Assembly (NCBI RefSeq): GCF_001673535.1
Contig: NZ_LZLY01000097.1
Location: 177,840-241,839, forward strand
DNA: 64,000 bases
Source of the DNA: Mycobacterium sp. 1081908.1
GTDB lineage: Bacteria; Actinomycetota; Actinomycetes; Mycobacteriales; Mycobacteriaceae
Direction of reading: 5' to 3'
Shown here: piece by piece, positions 62,513-64,000 of the stretch
How the letters are laid out: every line of letters starts with the position of its first letter
Numbering within the stretch: the first letter of the stretch is position 1
The notes under the pieces: model-generated
Told to the model about the DNA's origin: nothing
What the model saw: only the letters and a program-made list of their open reading frames with translations
Databases searched by the model: none
Position numbers and translations under genes: made by a program

Positions 62513-64000
62513 TCAGCGTGCTCCGGCCGCTCGACGGTTGGCTTCTCTTGCCAGTTGTACGCGTGAACGCAATCCCAGCTTGTTGTAGATGTGGGTGAGA
62601 TGCGATTGCACGGTTCGCGGCGAGACGAAAAGTCGCGTGGCGATGTCCTTGTTCCCGAGCCCCTCGGTGACCAGCCGGACGATGTCATGCTCGGCCGGCG
62701 TCAATGACTCCCACCCGCTGGTCGCTCGTGCGCGCTCGGCGCGACCACGCTGGGCGTAGGCGATCGCCTCGTCGACCGACAACGCGGCGCCCTCGGACCA
62801 AGCGTTGTCAAAATTGGCCTCCCCCAGCGTATCCCGGACCGAAGCGACGGCATCTCGGTAGGCGAATTCGTAGTTTGGGAAGCGGTTCTCGCCACTGTCC
62901 TGGCGGATGGCGTCGGCAGCGCCGAAGAGCCGGGCGGCTCTTTCCTGGGCGTTGGATTGCGCCGCGACGGCGGCCAGGCATTCGAGCGTGTCGGGGATTC
63001 CCAGGTATGCGCTGAATTTGGCGCTCTGACTGAGCGCTTCGCGCGCGTCGCGTTCGGCTTGTGCGTAGCCGCCCTGCGCTATCGCGATTCGGGCCCGGGT
63101 TGTCAGCGCTCTGGACAAGTGCCAACCGGTCGTCGACGCCACCGCTGAATCTGCGCGACGGGCGGCTTCGTCGAGATCACCGGTGGCCAGGGCCGCCTCA
63201 GCGGCGTAGTCAGCCACTCGTGCGGCGAGTTTGGGTTGGGCGTCAATGGCGGGTAGTCCCGCGGTTATCGCGCTGTCGGCCAACGCGATATCGCCCGCGA
63301 CTATGGCGGCGGTGGTCAACGATGCGTAGCTGAGGCCGCGATACCAGCTGCCGAGTTGCCCGGTCGCGTCGATGGCGGACTTGGCGGTGCCGAGGGCCGC
63401 CTTAGCGTCGCCTTGGTACGCCAGCCCGCGGGCCAGGCTGAGCAGATTGATGGTTCTCCACGTCAGGTCGCGGGCCGTGTCGGCTTCAACCACCAACCGG
63501 CGGAATTGTGCGATGGCGGAATCCAGTTCGCCGCTGATCATTTGCGTCATCGCCAGAACCCATTGGAATTGACGCACACCGAGACGGTTGCCGATGGCTT
63601 CTGCGAGGTCGAGGCCCTCTTCGGCGGCGCCGCGCATCGCGAGGGGGTCGCCGCCGACAAAGGCGCCGTAGGCCTGCCAGCCGAGGATCTGGATAAGCCG
63701 GCGCTTGTCGCCGATTCCACGGGCGATACCGAGCGCCTCCTCGAAGTACGGGTGAGCGGCTTCGAGATCGTAGGCATTGACCGCGGCACAGGCAGTCAGC
63801 GCGCGGGTCAGCACGAACGAATCGTCTACGCCGCGGGCGATCTCGAGCGCTTGACGGGCGGGTTCAGCATCATCAACGGCTCCCAGCCAGACGTTCAGTA
63901 GCGCCATGTCGGCCAGCGCACGGGCCCGCACCGCCGGGGATACCGCCGGCTGTGCCTGTAACGCCGCCTGGAACCAGGCCAGACCTTCCTCGAGGCGCCC
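62513..64000 (-). CDS. LuxR-family regulator with TPR-like domain, N-terminus off the edge
   Basis: About 496 residues visible; the frame is open from base 64000, so the start lies beyond the window. The C-terminal 60 residues are a LuxR helix-turn-helix: LTPAEHDIVRLVTEGLGNKD, then RLFVSPRTVQSHLTHIYNKL. The rest is helical with repeats resembling TPRs (for example DDAEPARQALEIARGVDDSF and EEALGIARGIGDKRRLIQIL). This is the C-terminal half of a LAL/MalT-like regulator, whose ATPase part would be off to the right. Convergent with the DUF4383-like gene, 21 bases away. Confidence 0.88.
   Translation of the reverse strand, partial: GRLEEGLAWFQAALQAQPAVSPAVRARALADMALLNVWLGAVDDAEPARQALEIARGVDDSFVLTRALTACAAVNAYDLEAAHPYFEEALGIARGIGDKRRLIQILGWQAYGAFVGGDPLAMRGAAEEGLDLAEAIGNRLGVRQFQWVLAMTQMISGELDSAIAQFRRLVVEADTARDLTWRTINLLSLARGLAYQGDAKAALGTAKSAIDATGQLGSWYRGLSYASLTTAAIVAGDIALADSAITAGLPAIDAQPKLAARVADYAAEAALATGDLDEAARRADSAVASTTGWHLSRALTTRARIAIAQGGYAQAERDAREALSQSAKFSAYLGIPDTLECLAAVAAQSNAQERAARLFGAADAIRQDSGENRFPNYEFAYRDAVASVRDTLGEANFDNAWSEGAALSVDEAIAYAQRGRAERARATSGWESLTPAEHDIVRLVTEGLGNKDIATRLFVSPRTVQSHLTHIYNKLGLRSRVQLAREANRRAAGAR

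Overview
The window is GC-rich mycobacterial DNA. Gene content and order follow the region around Rv0756c-Rv0807 of Mycobacterium tuberculosis in reverse orientation: purL, pepC, a DyP peroxidase with encapsulin, purQ/purS, emrB, oligopeptidase B, purC, cyp126, purB, ggtA, purD, aldA, cyp123, cyp51, adhB, a KSI-like protein, a HIT protein and phoR/phoP. Extra accessory genes and an undivided oligopeptidase B gene suggest a non-tuberculous, probably slow-growing species. This reading rests on recognising the proteins, not on a database search. GTG starts, ATGA/GTGA stop-start overlaps and TAnnnT boxes 6-8 bases before a start codon (leaderless promoters) fit a mycobacterium.

Layout. 1-3250: purL, a CPBP-type membrane protease and an SCP2-like gene that runs off the left edge, all leftward. 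3269-8137: a regulator, small enzymes, pepC, and the DyP peroxidase-encapsulin operon. 8175-10648: an SDR and a MOSC/flavin reductase/ferredoxin fusion. 10674-16832: an accessory detoxification-like cluster (atypical SDR, alpha/beta hydrolase, two TetR regulators, a dead alcohol dehydrogenase fragment, a HAD protein, a flavoprotein disulfide reductase, a cupin) whose gaps carry five copies of TGGG-N8-CCCA. 16826-23595: a VOC protein, a YbjN-like protein, an acyltransferase, purQ/purS, an exported protein, an MBL hydrolase, a KstD-like flavoprotein and a deacetylase-like protein. 23792-30132: emrB with a TetR, DoxX, oligopeptidase B, purC and a membrane protein. 30138-34800: an exported esterase, a TehA-like transporter, cyp126 and purB. 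34848-43741: a DUF429 protein, a TetR, a Tat esterase, ggtA, purD, a CMD protein, a 3-hydroxyisobutyrate dehydrogenase-like enzyme, an SDR and aldA. 43946-52477: the TetR-cyp123-SDR-cyp51-ferredoxin-SnoaL run, followed by adhB, an Old-Yellow-Enzyme flavoprotein and a KSI-like protein. 52483-58217: an exported propeller-like protein, a DHFR-like protein, HIT, phoR/phoP and a repeat protein. 58246-64000: tRNA-Thr, an IS481-like remnant, a hemophore-related protein, a cutinase, small membrane proteins, a TetR with two operators, a DUF4383-like protein and a LuxR regulator that runs off the right edge.

How the genes work together. Six purine enzymes (PurL, PurQ, PurS, PurC, PurB, PurD) are interleaved with unrelated genes; PurL, PurQ and PurS form one FGAM synthase. 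The cyp123/cyp51 block is a sterol or lipid oxidation set with its own ferredoxin and dehydrogenases. PhoP/PhoR is a global virulence and pH-response two-component system. Several TetR genes sit next to clear inverted-repeat operators, which makes local induction the main regulatory theme. No CRISPR array, prophage or complete insertion sequence was seen.
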